DNA of 64,000 bases, taken from positions 186,001 through 250,000 of the IMG/VR virus record IMGVR_UViG_3300046660_000488; one strand, given 5' to 3'. Shown here one piece after another: positions 39,969-49,447 of this stretch. The stretch is from a virus. The notes beneath the pieces were generated by a model, which saw only the letters and a program-made list of their open reading frames with translations, did no database searches and had not been told where the DNA came from. A program made the translations under genes and the position numbers. Each line of letters begins with the position of its first letter. Within the stretch, counting starts at the first letter, position 1.

Positions 39969-40337
39969 ATGATCGCAGCCACAGTGGCGTCGTCGGACCT
40001 TTCAATCCGGGCTCTCGCCTCCAACCTCCGTCTACTGCCCCGCGACCGCCGCACAGTGCTGGCCGGTTATCTGATGGCTGAGGGGCTGATGTTTCCTCCG
40101 ATCCACCTGTGGCCCATTTTCTGGGTCCTGCGGCGTATCCGTGGCAAGCAAGGGCTCTACAACTTCGTCGCGATCCTTAGCCAAATCTACCCACGCGCTA
40201 TCGACGGCATCATCGCCGATACCGCCAAGCACATGCTGGACGGCCGCGACACGGAAGATGCTGACTCCGTGGGCGGGTTCTCGCAGCGGGAACTGAACCT
40301 GATTGTCCGGTATCTGAACTCGCAAAACAACGAGTAG
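39969..40337 (+). CDS. Unknown protein
   Basis: 122 aa. Helical, with a hydrophobic middle (LMFPPIHLWPIFWVLRRI) that could contact membrane, and an acidic C-terminal part. Not recognised. Its stop overlaps the first bases of the next promoter. Confidence 0.55.
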   Translation: MIAATVASSDLSIRALASNLRLLPRDRRTVLAGYLMAEGLMFPPIHLWPIFWVLRRIRGKQGLYNFVAILSQIYPRAIDGIIADTAKHMLDGRDTEDADSVGGFSQRELNLIVRYLNSQNNE

Positions 40338-40368
40338 TTGACATCGTCTGGATACTTGCCTATAAATA
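40338..40368 (+). promoter_or_regulatory. Composite promoter: consensus sigma70 plus late core
   Basis: TTGACA (40338-40343), 17 bp, TATAAA (40361-40366), the best sigma70-like match in the window. The -10 is also part of TATAAATA, the T4 late consensus (core 40363-40368). Predicted leader about 3 nt. Confidence 0.7.
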
Positions 40369-40376
40369 CGGGCAGT

Positions 40377-40643
40377 ATGACGAACAGAAACTATGAGGTG
40401 GAACAGGGGTTCTACCAAGCGTGTGCCGAGTTGTTGAACGCGGAGTACACGTACAAGCCTTTCCTGTTTTATAAGCCCACGCGGTGGAACAACAGGGAGC
40501 CCGGCAATGGCCGGTACATTGGACACGGATTCGTCCGGATGTTCGGATCGCGCGCGATCCATGTGCAATTGCACAATCCGAGAGTGAGCGGTTCGTTCAC
40601 CTCTCCGGAAGCGGCTTTGGCCGCGATCCGCGCCGCCCTTTAA
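40377..40643 (+). CDS. Small unknown protein
   Basis: 88 aa from ATG 40377. An aromatic, basic segment (TYKPFLFYKPTRW) is followed by GNGRYIGHGFVRMFGSRAIHVQL. No family recognised. The composite promoter could give both early and late expression. Confidence 0.6.
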   Translation: MTNRNYEVEQGFYQACAELLNAEYTYKPFLFYKPTRWNNREPGNGRYIGHGFVRMFGSRAIHVQLHNPRVSGSFTSPEAALAAIRAAL

Positions 40644-40644
40644 C

Positions 40645-40674
40645 TTGACCGAAAATAACCCCGGCTGAGACAAT
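40645..40674 (+). promoter_or_regulatory. Sigma70-like promoter, leaderless arrangement
   Basis: TTGACC (40645-40650), 18 bp, GACAAT (40669-40674). The predicted start is within 1-2 nt of ATG 40680. Confidence 0.45.
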
Positions 40675-40694
40675 GGCTCATGAGAGAGCCATTG
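40671..40694 (+). repeat. Inverted repeat with start codon in the loop
   Basis: CAATGGCTC (40671-40679) and GAGCCATTG (40686-40694) with ATGAGA between them. The start codon of the gene at 40680 is the loop. Confidence 0.7.
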
Positions 40695-41192
40695 CATTCC
40701 CCGCTGGGGTATTCCTATTACATCCTCGACGAGGATTTCATCGCCCAGCACAAGCTGAAGACCGATAGCGTCTTCACGCCTGACGAGATCAAGCTGCTCG
40801 ACATTTTCGTCGTCCCCGAGAATGGCCAGTCCTACAAGGGCTACAAGATCATCGAGGTCGATCATTTCGTGCTGTCGGCCCGCCGCCTGCTGATGGCGGC
40901 CGTGGTCGAGGACAGTGCGGGCAAGGATCAGTACCTCGCCGAAGACCTCTACCGGATCAATCCCGAGCAGCAGCTTACCGGCATGGGCTCGGTGGGCTTG
41001 CAGGTGAAGCGCGACGGCCTGATGAAATATCTGGAGGGCATTGCCGTCCACAAGCCGCAGCCGATCATCGACCCCAAGACTTTCGACACGGTCCATCCGG
41101 GGACGCCGGAGTACAATGCCTATGTCGAGGGGATCGTGCGGCAGATCGAGACACTGAACCGGCTGATCGAGGAAATGGACCGCTTCGGCTAA
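40680..41192 (+). CDS. Unknown protein
   Basis: 170 aa. Mixed alpha/beta with YSYYILDEDFIAQ near the start and a long C-terminal helix (VRQIETLNRLIEEMDRF). The start codon lies in the loop of an inverted repeat and close to a predicted transcription start. Tail-to-tail overlap of 4 bp with the next gene. Not recognised. Confidence 0.6.
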   Translation: MREPLHSPLGYSYYILDEDFIAQHKLKTDSVFTPDEIKLLDIFVVPENGQSYKGYKIIEVDHFVLSARRLLMAAVVEDSAGKDQYLAEDLYRINPEQQLTGMGSVGLQVKRDGLMKYLEGIAVHKPQPIIDPKTFDTVHPGTPEYNAYVEGIVRQIETLNRLIEEMDRFG

Positions 41193-41560
41193 TCGAAAAT
41201 CTCGTCGCGCCAGTCGCTGTGGGTCATTTTCATGAGGACCATGTCACGGACGAAGCCGTCTTGGTTCTCGACGCCGGGCGCCGACAGCAGGTAATGGGAA
41301 CCGAACACCTCGTAGACGTTCTTGGTGGTGTCCTTGGGTGCGAGGCTGAGGTTGAACCCGGCCACCCAGTCCTGCCCGAGCAGCATGTAGCGCTCGATGT
41401 CCACGTCGGTTTTTCTCATCAGGGCGAGGGACAGTTTGACGCCTTGGGCCATTTCCACCCACTGGCCACCGCCCGGAGGTGTCTTGGCCATGATGGCTTC
41501 ACACACCCGTAGAATGATATCGGCTGGGATGCCGCTGAATGAAGCTACGCCGTTAGCCAT
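41189..41560 (-). CDS. Unknown protein, paralogue group C
   Basis: 123 aa from ATG 41560 with TGAGG upstream. Ends NQDGFVRDMVLMKMTHSDW, the group C signature. The central part (VKLSLALMRKTDVDIERYMLLG) is beta/alpha. It corresponds to only the C-terminal half of the long group members. Confidence 0.6.
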   Translation of the reverse strand: MANGVASFSGIPADIILRVCEAIMAKTPPGGGQWVEMAQGVKLSLALMRKTDVDIERYMLLGQDWVAGFNLSLAPKDTTKNVYEVFGSHYLLSAPGVENQDGFVRDMVLMKMTHSDWRDEIFD

Positions 41561-41650
41561 CGTGTTCCTCAGATGTGCCCCAAGCCCAAGATCAGAACTG
41601 ACGAACGTGACTTTTACGTAATGGTTCCGAGGAATCAACCCACATCGCGA

Positions 41651-42043
41651 TCAAGCGCACCATTCATCCCGGTACATTTTGAAGACAACCATGTCATTCC
41701 AGAACGCATTCGAATCGCCATAAAGTAGACCTCTATTGGGCATCGCAAGGAAGCGATTCGCGATCAAGTAGAGTGAACCACCGTTTGGATGGTTGTCGTT
41801 GGCGGCCTCATAAGCAATTTTGCCGTCGTTGATCAATGAACTTAAATCATGAATGGATGCTTCTATTTCAAAACGCCAGTTGCTACCCAGCAGCGACATA
41901 TTGACGCCGACGTTTTCCACCAAACCTATTTTTCTATTCGCCAGTTCGGTGAAGTATCCGTAACGGCGTTCTTTCCCTTTCCGGCTCACATGCGTGCGGC
42001 CTTGCGCGGTGCAGTATTCCGCCAGCGCACAGAAAAGGTTCAT
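41651..42043 (-). CDS. Unknown protein, paralogue group C
   Basis: 130 aa from ATG 42043, chosen for GAAG 6 nt upstream; a TTG at 42055 overlaps the previous stop. Central NWRFEIEASIHDLSSLI and C-terminal SNAFWNDMVVFKMYRDEW place it in group C. Its third codon positions look more A/T-rich than most neighbours, suggesting a different history. Confidence 0.6.
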   Translation of the reverse strand: MNLFCALAEYCTAQGRTHVSRKGKERRYGYFTELANRKIGLVENVGVNMSLLGSNWRFEIEASIHDLSSLINDGKIAYEAANDNHPNGGSLYLIANRFLAMPNRGLLYGDSNAFWNDMVVFKMYRDEWCA

Positions 42044-42051
42044 GTCGAACT

Positions 42052-42264
42052 TCAAATCAGCAACCCAACGATGTTTTTTGAGCAGGAAGCGATGATGGTG
42101 ACCGTCCCGAGGGCGAAACCGCCCCAGAACAAGCTCCTGACCTGCATGAGTTTTTCAAGGTCCACGATCCCTCGGTGCATGTCGTTTCGAAGCTTGGCGT
42201 AGACGATAAAGCTCGTGGTGACCGCCGCGAAGGCCAGCCACCCCATCATTGATAATGTGGACAT
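42052..42264 (-). CDS. Small two-pass membrane protein
   Basis: 70 aa. Membrane segments at about residues 6-23 and 46-67, joined by a charged loop (KLRNDMHRGIVDLEKLMQ). Size and layout resemble pinholins or superinfection proteins, without a match. Upstream is an AT-rich region separating it from the divergent fibre gene. Confidence 0.6.
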   Translation of the reverse strand: MSTLSMMGWLAFAAVTTSFIVYAKLRNDMHRGIVDLEKLMQVRSLFWGGFALGTVTIIASCSKNIVGLLI

Positions 42265-42409
42265 CGTCCCAGCTTATCAAGCCGTCATATTATCGTAAAC
42301 TAAAATCTAAAATTGTGGTTTACCGTTGTAAAAATCTCCTTACGGTAGCAATACTCAAATGGGGTTTCAGTACAGATCAAACCATCGTATACCCTTATAT
42401 TCTATTGCC

Positions 42410-42415
42410 TAAATA
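42410..42415 (+). promoter_or_regulatory. T4-type late promoter core of the second fibre
   Basis: CCTAAATAC, predicted start near 42421. A small hairpin CCTCGAA/TTCGAGG (42416-42432) overlaps the transcript start and lies just before the ATG at 42441. Confidence 0.6.
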
Positions 42416-42440
42416 CCTCGAAATATTCGAGGGCTATCCT

Positions 42441-45400
42441 ATGGGCGTTCGCTACCAAGGTAAATTCAAGCAAATCAACACTCAACACAACGTGGGCAAT
42501 CGCCCGCCGGTTTGGGTGACTGATGCGGGTCTGATCGACACGGTCGATGAGTCCACGTCCTATTCCTATGCTTTCGAGGCAGTGGACCCGGAAGGCGGTC
42601 AAGTCGCGTACGCCGTTCACAGCGGCAATTTCCCGCTGGGCCTGACGCTGGCCGCTGACGGCACGGTGAGCGGTACGCTCCCGGCGGTCGCGACCAACAC
42701 GTCCTACACCTTCACCGTCCGCGCGGCGGACCCGGAAGGCGCTTACGCCGACCGCCAGTTCATCATCATGGTGGTGGACACCAACGCTCCGCCCGTCTGG
42801 CAGACCGCCAGCGGTTCGCTGGGTAGCGTGAACGAAGGCAACAACTTCACCTCGACCCTGTCGGCCACCGATCCGGAAGGTCAAGCGGTCAGCTTCGCTA
42901 TCTCGAACAACAGCCTCCCCTCGGGCCTCTCACTGGCCGCCAACGGCCTGATCAGCGGCACGACGACCGTTACCGGCGCGAACGCCCTTTCGGTCTTCAC
43001 GGCCCGCGCTACGGACCTCGACGGCGCCTACGCCGAACGCAATTTCTCGATCCTCGTGGTTCACAGCACGACCAAGCCGGTCTGGGTCACGAACTCGGCT
43101 CTGTCGGGCAACGAGCGCACCTCGTACTCGACCACGCTGGTCGCCAACAACGCGATCTCCTACACCATCACGTCGGGCGCTCTTCCGTCCGGCCTGACCT
43201 TCGACCAGTACTCGGGTGAGATCACCGGCAACCTCCCGGCCGTCTCGACCAACACCGGCTACAATTTCACGGTCACGGCCTACAGCGCCGACGACTCGAC
43301 GGCCCGCAATTTCACGCTGACCGTTGTCAACGTGAACGATCTGCCGGTCTGGTCCACGCCGCGTAACCTCGGTTCGCAACTGGAAGGCAACACGGTCAGC
43401 ATCCAACTGACGGCTTCCGACACCCAGTCGCGCACGATCACCTACAACTATTCGAACGGAACTCTGCCGACCGGCACGACCCTGTCGAACACCGGCCTGC
43501 TCAGCGGCACGCTGGCAAACGTCGCCATTGACACCCAGTTCGACTTCGACGTTCTGGCCACCAACGAAGACGGCTCGACCGCTCGCAACTTCAACCTGAC
43601 TGTTCTGGATTCCGGCGCGGCCGTCGCTCCGATTTGGGTGACCTCTACCCTTCCGAACGTCAACGAGCGCGAAGTCTACAACACGACCGTCGTGGCCAGC
43701 ACAGCCACGAGCTACGCGGTCACGGCTGGCTCGCTCCCCGCTGGCCTGTCCCTGAACGCCAACACCGGCGCCATCACCGGCACGGCTTCGAGCGTCAGCA
43801 GCAACACCACGGCCAATTTCACGATCACGGCGACCAATGGCGCTGGCTCGACGCCGCGCGCTTTCTCGATCACGGTGACCAACGTTGTCACGGCCCCTGT
43901 TTGGGTCACGAATGCAGCCCTGCCTTCGGCTTACGAAAGCGCTCCGGTATCAATCCAACTGCAAGCCACGGACGTCGAGAACCGCACGGTCACCTATTCC
44001 CGCCAGACTTTCGTGGGCGCCCCGCAACCGCCGGGTGGCCTGACACTGCTGGCCAACGGTCTACTCTACGGAACGCCGTACGCGGTCAACGCCAACACCA
44101 CGAGCACGTTCATCCTGAACGCGGTCAACGCCGATGGTTCGACGCCGCAGCAGTTCTCGATGACCATCCTGAACAACGCATCCCTGCCGATCTGGGATAC
44201 GTCATCGGGCTTGCTGTTCGAGGCTGACGAAGGCACGAACATCGTGACCATCGGCGTGGCCAACACCATGCAAGCTCACGACTCGCTGGGTCGTTCGATC
44301 TCGTTCTCTATCGCCCAAGGCTCCATCCCACAGACGGCCGCTCTCCACCCGAGCGGCTATTTCTACGGAACCTTCCCGAAGGTCCAAGCCGATACAGACT
44401 ATGATCTGGTCATCGCCGCAACAAATCCGGACGGCTCGTCCTATCAGAACATCACGATCCGCAATAAGAACGTGGCGACGGCTCCGACGTGGAATACGGC
44501 CGCTGGCAACCGCGCCTCGGCGACCGAAGGCTCGGGTTCGTTCAACTTCACCCTGTCGGCCTCTGGTGCTGACGGTACGCCGGTCACCTACTCCATCGTT
44601 GACGGCGCTCTTCCGGCTGGGGTCACGCTGAACCCGACCACGGGCAACATCAGCGGCTCGGCTCCCCGCGTCGCCAACACGACGGTCTACGATTTCACCG
44701 TTCGCGCCGACACCGCAGAGGCTTATGCCGACCGCGCGTTCTCGGTCACGGTCAACAACAACGCGGTCGTCCCGGTTTGGCAGACGGATGGCGGATCGCA
44801 AGGCAACTATTACGAGAACGAAGATTTCCAAGTCTTCTATTTCACGGCTACCCACCCGGACCTCCCGGTCCTGTACCGTCTCGCCGCGAACTCGGCTGTT
44901 CTGCCTTCCCCGATGGTTCTCAACAGCAACGGCGCCATCACCGGCGGCACGCCTCCGGTTGACGGCGGCGGTTCGGTTGATTTTACGCTGGAAGCTTACA
45001 ACTCGGATGGCGTTTCGGCTCGTCGTGCATTCTCGATTGGCGTCATCGACCGTGGCGGCGCCCCGGTCTGGGTCACGCCGAGCGGTTCGCTGCTCACGGC
45101 TAACGAGCGCACGCTGGTCAGCAACACGGTTGTCGCTACGCCTAGCGCCAACTCGAACGCCCTCACCTACACCATCCTCAGTGGCGCTACGCCGAACGGC
45201 GTTGTTCTGGCCGCCAACGGCCTGATCAGCGGCACGCTGGCTGGCGTCACCGCCAACACGACGTCGTCGTTCACGATCCGTGCAGCGACGCCGGATGGTC
45301 ACGCCGACCGTGCGTTCTCGATGACGACGATCAACATCCCGGCCGCACCGGTCTGGGTCACGAACTCGGCCCTTCCGGACCAGAACGAAGGCACGGCCAT

Positions 45401-47846
45401 CAGCCGCACCCTCGTCGCCACCGGTTCGGACGGCATCGCGGTCACGTACTCGCTGGTCAATGCCACGACCCTGCCGGGCACGGTTACCCTGAACGCCAAC
45501 ACCGGCGCTCTGTCGGGCAACGTTCCGCGCGCCAACTCGAACGTCGCGTTCAACTTCGACGTCCGCGCCACCACGGCTGAAGGCACGGCTGATCGTTCGT
45601 TCTCGCTGAACGTCATCAACGTCCCGGTCGCTCCGACGTGGAACACCCCGGCTGGCACGATCCTGTCGGGCACGGCGAACTCGGTTTCGTACCAACTGTC
45701 GGCCACGCACCCGGACAACCTGTCGGTCACCTATACGCTGGCCAACAGCACGACCCTGCCGAACAACATGACGCTGGCGTCGAACGGTCTGATCACCGGC
45801 GATCTGCCGCTGGTCGCCAACAACGTCCAGTACGATTTCACCGTCGCAGCAGCGTCGTCCGAAGGTACGGCGAACCGCAGCTTCACGATCCTTGGCCTGA
45901 CCCCGCTCAAGCCGCCGATCTGGGAAACGGCCAACGCATTCGTTCTGCCGGAAGGCAACGCCACCACTTATCAGATGGTCGCGACGAACAACTACGACCT
46001 GTTCTATGCCAACGTAGTGGCTCAAGCCAGCTTCACGAACGCGGTTCAAGATCAGAGCCCTCTGGCTCAAATCTTCACGAACACCGGTGTCGTCGTTTCG
46101 GCCGCACAGTCGAAGTTCGGTGGCACGTCAGGTCTGTTCAATGCGACGAACACGCCGACCGGCGCGTACCTCGGTTTGAACTCGCAGGGCGGTAACTTCG
46201 GAACGTCTGATTTCACCATCGAAATGTGGTACTTCCAGACCTCGAACGGTGCTCGCACACTGTACGGCCAGCGTGATGGTTCCTTCGTCGGCTTCAACAT
46301 GGTCGCCAGCGAAACGTCTATCCAAGTCTGGAGAGACAATGTCACGATGATCAACTACACGGGCACGTTCGCCATCAATACGTGGCGCCACGTTGCTCTG
46401 GTTCGTCAGGGAACTAACCTCACCCTCTATGTCAACGGTACTTCGGTCGCGACCTACGCATCGTTCGGAGCGTCCTACCCGACCTACACTATTGCCGCGC
46501 GTATCGGCTCGGACAATTTCAACAATAGCTGGGTCGGTTACATGGACAACGTCCGCGTCACCCGCGCAGCGCGTTACACGGCAAACTTCGCCGTGCAGAC
46601 GGTCGATGCTGACAGCCTTGGCATCACCTACGCTTACTCGTCGGGAACCATGCCGACCGGTCTGACCCTGAACTCGAACGGCGTGCTCACCGGCACGTCG
46701 CCGCGCGTCACGGCCAACACGGTCTACACCTTTGCCGCCAACGCGATCTCGAACGGCATCGCCTCGACGAAGACGTTCGCGACGACGGTCTACAACGTCA
46801 ACACGGCTCCGACGTGGACGACGAACTCTGGCATTATCGCGTCCGACTTTGGTAACGCGGCTGTCAGCACTCGTGTTCTCGCCGCCCACATCGACAATGC
46901 GACGATCACGTACGCCTTGGCCAACGCCACGACGCTTCCGAGCGGCGTGACGATGAACTCTGGTGGTTTCATCACCGGTACTCTGCCGATTGTCTCGAAC
47001 ACCACCAACTACAGCTTCGACGTCGCCGCCACGGCGGAAACGCTGTCTGTCGGGCGTAACTTCACGATTCAGGCGCTGAAATCAACTGATCCCTACGCTG
47101 CGAACGTCGTGGTCCTTCTGCACGGCGATGACAATGCAGTCGGTAACTCGATCACGGATGCCTCGGGTCACCAGACCTTCACGATGGGCAACGCAGTCGT
47201 TTCGACGGCCGCCGCCAAGTTCGGAACGAAATCGATCTACGTTAACGGCACGCCGACCACGAACGCTCGCCTCGCTCTTGATTCGATGCAATCGGCGGCG
47301 AATGCAACAGATTTCAATTTCGGAACGGGCGATTTCACGCTGGAAACTTGGGTCAATGTCACAACCATGGGAGCCGGAACTACGTATCCGACTCTCATGG
47401 GGTTCTGTAACCCGACTTCGCAAGCACTGGCCGACATGGCATGGACGTTTGGTATTCGCGGTACTGGTACTGGAGCCTCGGCTATCAACCAAGTGTTCTT
47501 CAATTCCTACTTCAAGGACACAGCTAACGGAAACGCTGCTGTTCAGGTTATCAACCCAACTGTTGGCGTTACGCTCGCTACGGGGGCGTGGCACCACATT
47601 GCGTGTGCTCGTCAGGGAACCAATTTCCGTTTCTTCGTGAATGGAACGATGGCCAGCAACACGACGATCAGCGCTGGAACCACCCTCGCCAATCCGTCAG
47701 GGAACACGTTCCAAGTTGGTATTGGCACGATCTTCAACAGTTTCTATACGCTCAACGGGTACGTGGACGAAGTCCGCGTCACAAAGGGCATCGCTCGATA
47801 CACGGCGACGTTCACCCCGACGAACGGTCCTTTCCCGAACCCCTAA
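42441..47846 (+). CDS. Second long tail fibre / adhesin (Ig-like and LamG-like)
   Basis: 1801 aa from ATG 42441 (MGVRYQGKFKQ). About fourteen Ig-like units of the same kind as in the giant gene (PVWVT..., LP.G..L..NG...G, T.Y.F.V.A....) and two LamG-like modules (closing VRVTRAARYTANF and VRVTKGIARYTATFTPTNGPFPNP). The shared start and C-terminal end with the 3591-aa protein show that the two are paralogous fibres with different repeat numbers. Likely receptor or glycan binding. Expressed from a late promoter and closed by a perfect terminator. Confidence 0.85.
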   Translation: MGVRYQGKFKQINTQHNVGNRPPVWVTDAGLIDTVDESTSYSYAFEAVDPEGGQVAYAVHSGNFPLGLTLAADGTVSGTLPAVATNTSYTFTVRAADPEGAYADRQFIIMVVDTNAPPVWQTASGSLGSVNEGNNFTSTLSATDPEGQAVSFAISNNSLPSGLSLAANGLISGTTTVTGANALSVFTARATDLDGAYAERNFSILVVHSTTKPVWVTNSALSGNERTSYSTTLVANNAISYTITSGALPSGLTFDQYSGEITGNLPAVSTNTGYNFTVTAYSADDSTARNFTLTVVNVNDLPVWSTPRNLGSQLEGNTVSIQLTASDTQSRTITYNYSNGTLPTGTTLSNTGLLSGTLANVAIDTQFDFDVLATNEDGSTARNFNLTVLDSGAAVAPIWVTSTLPNVNEREVYNTTVVASTATSYAVTAGSLPAGLSLNANTGAITGTASSVSSNTTANFTITATNGAGSTPRAFSITVTNVVTAPVWVTNAALPSAYESAPVSIQLQATDVENRTVTYSRQTFVGAPQPPGGLTLLANGLLYGTPYAVNANTTSTFILNAVNADGSTPQQFSMTILNNASLPIWDTSSGLLFEADEGTNIVTIGVANTMQAHDSLGRSISFSIAQGSIPQTAALHPSGYFYGTFPKVQADTDYDLVIAATNPDGSSYQNITIRNKNVATAPTWNTAAGNRASATEGSGSFNFTLSASGADGTPVTYSIVDGALPAGVTLNPTTGNISGSAPRVANTTVYDFTVRADTAEAYADRAFSVTVNNNAVVPVWQTDGGSQGNYYENEDFQVFYFTATHPDLPVLYRLAANSAVLPSPMVLNSNGAITGGTPPVDGGGSVDFTLEAYNSDGVSARRAFSIGVIDRGGAPVWVTPSGSLLTANERTLVSNTVVATPSANSNALTYTILSGATPNGVVLAANGLISGTLAGVTANTTSSFTIRAATPDGHADRAFSMTTINIPAAPVWVTNSALPDQNEGTAISRTLVATGSDGIAVTYSLVNATTLPGTVTLNANTGALSGNVPRANSNVAFNFDVRATTAEGTADRSFSLNVINVPVAPTWNTPAGTILSGTANSVSYQLSATHPDNLSVTYTLANSTTLPNNMTLASNGLITGDLPLVANNVQYDFTVAAASSEGTANRSFTILGLTPLKPPIWETANAFVLPEGNATTYQMVATNNYDLFYANVVAQASFTNAVQDQSPLAQIFTNTGVVVSAAQSKFGGTSGLFNATNTPTGAYLGLNSQGGNFGTSDFTIEMWYFQTSNGARTLYGQRDGSFVGFNMVASETSIQVWRDNVTMINYTGTFAINTWRHVALVRQGTNLTLYVNGTSVATYASFGASYPTYTIAARIGSDNFNNSWVGYMDNVRVTRAARYTANFAVQTVDADSLGITYAYSSGTMPTGLTLNSNGVLTGTSPRVTANTVYTFAANAISNGIASTKTFATTVYNVNTAPTWTTNSGIIASDFGNAAVSTRVLAAHIDNATITYALANATTLPSGVTMNSGGFITGTLPIVSNTTNYSFDVAATAETLSVGRNFTIQALKSTDPYAANVVVLLHGDDNAVGNSITDASGHQTFTMGNAVVSTAAAKFGTKSIYVNGTPTTNARLALDSMQSAANATDFNFGTGDFTLETWVNVTTMGAGTTYPTLMGFCNPTSQALADMAWTFGIRGTGTGASAINQVFFNSYFKDTANGNAAVQVINPTVGVTLATGAWHHIACARQGTNFRFFVNGTMASNTTISAGTTLANPSGNTFQVGIGTIFNSFYTLNGYVDEVRVTKGIARYTATFTPTNGPFPNP

Positions 47847-47852
47847 ACGACG

Positions 47853-47884
47853 AAGGCCCCGGATCACTCCGGGGCCTTTTTCTT
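47853..47884 (+). terminator. Rho-independent terminator of the second fibre
   Basis: AAGGCCCCGGA, loop TCAC, TCCGGGGCCTT, then TTTCTT. The T-run runs into the stop codon of the convergent gene. Confidence 0.9.
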
Positions 47885-49295
47885 AGGCGGCTTCCGCGAC
47901 CCGCTTGTTGCCCCACGGCAGGCCCCAGTTGGACGCGCACTTTTGGCCGTAGCCGACCTCGGTGGAACGCTCGTCCGTCAGCGGCAGAGCGCAGAAGCAG
48001 CACTGGCCGGTCAGCTTGCCGTACTTGGCGGCCGTGCCAGCCGGGTCTTGGCCCAGAGCCGTCAGCAGAGCCACCACCGACGTCATGTTCGGCTGGGCTT
48101 CGCGACGGGCCGACTTGTCAAACTTGCCCGTCTTGGCGATGCGGCCGTACCAGATGTTGTTGTCGAACGAGCCGCCGTCCGTGACGTTCAGCGTGCCCTT
48201 GTGGGCGCTGCGGTCACCGGCCAGCGACAGGACGACGTCCTTGCGGTCGTCGGTGATCAGGCGAATCTTCGGGTACTTGATCTTCGAGTTGCCACGGGCG
48301 AACAGCGCCATGACAGCTTCGAAGTCGGCGGCAATATCGACCGGGCCAGCGGCTTTGATAGCGTCGCGGCGAACGCGCTCTTCCTTCATAGCGAAGACGC
48401 CGACGATGGAGGCGGCCAGACCGCACGAGCGGGGCTCGATGACCACCGCATTGGCGATCACGGCGATGTTGTTTTCGTAGTTGTCCAACTCCCGGCCGCT
48501 GTCGCGCAGGCCGCGCGCCCAGTCCAGAGCACGCTGCGACAGGTCGCGGTCAGCGTCGGTGATCTCTTCGCGAGCATAGGTGTTGAAGTAGGTGTAGGCG
48601 ACCTTGCGGGTCGGGGTGATGCCCTGCTCGAAGGCGGTCTTGCCCGAGACCCAGCCGTGCTTGCGGACAGCGCAGGCGGTCGCCGCGCAGTACTCATCGA
48701 CTTCGATCCAGCGCAGATCGTGCACGGCGGTGCTCTTGGCGACGTCTTCTTCTTCAAGCTCGTCGAGGTCGCTCGACGCGACGGCGGCTTCCCGAGCGAA
48801 GCTCAGGAATTCAGCGGCCTTGGCCATCTTGGCGGGGTCTTGGCCGAAGAATTCGGTCAGGCAGGTCGAGCCGACTTGCTTGTACTCGCCGGTCTCGTCG
48901 TTCAGGACGACGTAGGTGTCGCGACGTTTGCGGTTGTGGTTGCAGTGGTCGCAGTTGGTGGACACCGCGCCATGAAACTTGGCGGGGAGGTCGGCGGCGC
49001 CCGGAATGGTGCGGATGACCGTGCCGGTCTCGTTGGAATGGTCGAGGCAGGCGACGAAGGTCCAGCCCTCGATCTTCAGGATCGGGGTGTTCATCAGGAC
49101 TTCGTAGACCTTGATCTCGCGGCCACGGTGCTTGACCATGTGGTAGGCGAAGACGGCGGGCTTGATCGGCAGACCGATCAGGCGCTCAGCGCGCTTGGAG
49201 AGCTTGGCGATCATGGCTTCGAACTTGGGGTAGTTCGGGGCGGGGATATTGAACAGATTGCGCTGCTCGTCGAGGTCCCAAGAACCGCTTTCCAT
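47883..49295 (-). CDS. Zinc-cluster protein with DUF6011-like tail
   Basis: 470 aa from ATG 49295 (AGGAGAGAC upstream). CDHCNHNRKRRDTY followed by GSTCL forms one Cys cluster (about residues 117-145). At the C-terminus GQCCFCALPLTDERSTEVGY followed by KCASNW matches the small zinc motif known as DUF6011 in phage and actinobacterial proteins. In between is a long helical region with AREAAVASSDLDELEEEDV. Function unknown; nucleic-acid or protein binding is plausible. It has its own sigma70-like promoter, so it is likely expressed early. Confidence 0.65.
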   Translation of the reverse strand: MESGSWDLDEQRNLFNIPAPNYPKFEAMIAKLSKRAERLIGLPIKPAVFAYHMVKHRGREIKVYEVLMNTPILKIEGWTFVACLDHSNETGTVIRTIPGAADLPAKFHGAVSTNCDHCNHNRKRRDTYVVLNDETGEYKQVGSTCLTEFFGQDPAKMAKAAEFLSFAREAAVASSDLDELEEEDVAKSTAVHDLRWIEVDEYCAATACAVRKHGWVSGKTAFEQGITPTRKVAYTYFNTYAREEITDADRDLSQRALDWARGLRDSGRELDNYENNIAVIANAVVIEPRSCGLAASIVGVFAMKEERVRRDAIKAAGPVDIAADFEAVMALFARGNSKIKYPKIRLITDDRKDVVLSLAGDRSAHKGTLNVTDGGSFDNNIWYGRIAKTGKFDKSARREAQPNMTSVVALLTALGQDPAGTAAKYGKLTGQCCFCALPLTDERSTEVGYGQKCASNWGLPWGNKRVAEAA

Positions 49296-49333
49296 GACTG
49301 TCTCTCCTTGCTTTCCGTGGATACCGTGGAAGA

Positions 49334-49361
49334 ACAGTACCACAGTTCCTCGTTTCGTCAA
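49334..49361 (-). promoter_or_regulatory. Sigma70-like promoter
   Basis: Minus strand TTGACG (49356-49361), 16 bp, TACTGT (49334-49339), upstream of the zinc-cluster gene. Confidence 0.6.
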
Positions 49362-49406
49362 GTCACCACCCTGCATTTTTCTTCAAATACTTTGCGGTTT
49401 CTTCCT

Positions 49407-49436
49407 CACCAAGACGGCGCTCGCGCCGTCTTGGTG
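49407..49436. repeat. Perfect 14-bp inverted repeat
   Basis: CACCAAGACGGCGC, TC, GCGCCGTCTTGGTG. It lies between divergent genes. Only a weak T-rich stretch follows on the plus strand, so a terminator role is uncertain; it may be an operator or other recognition site. Confidence 0.7.
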
Positions 49437-49447
49437 CACAGTTTAAT

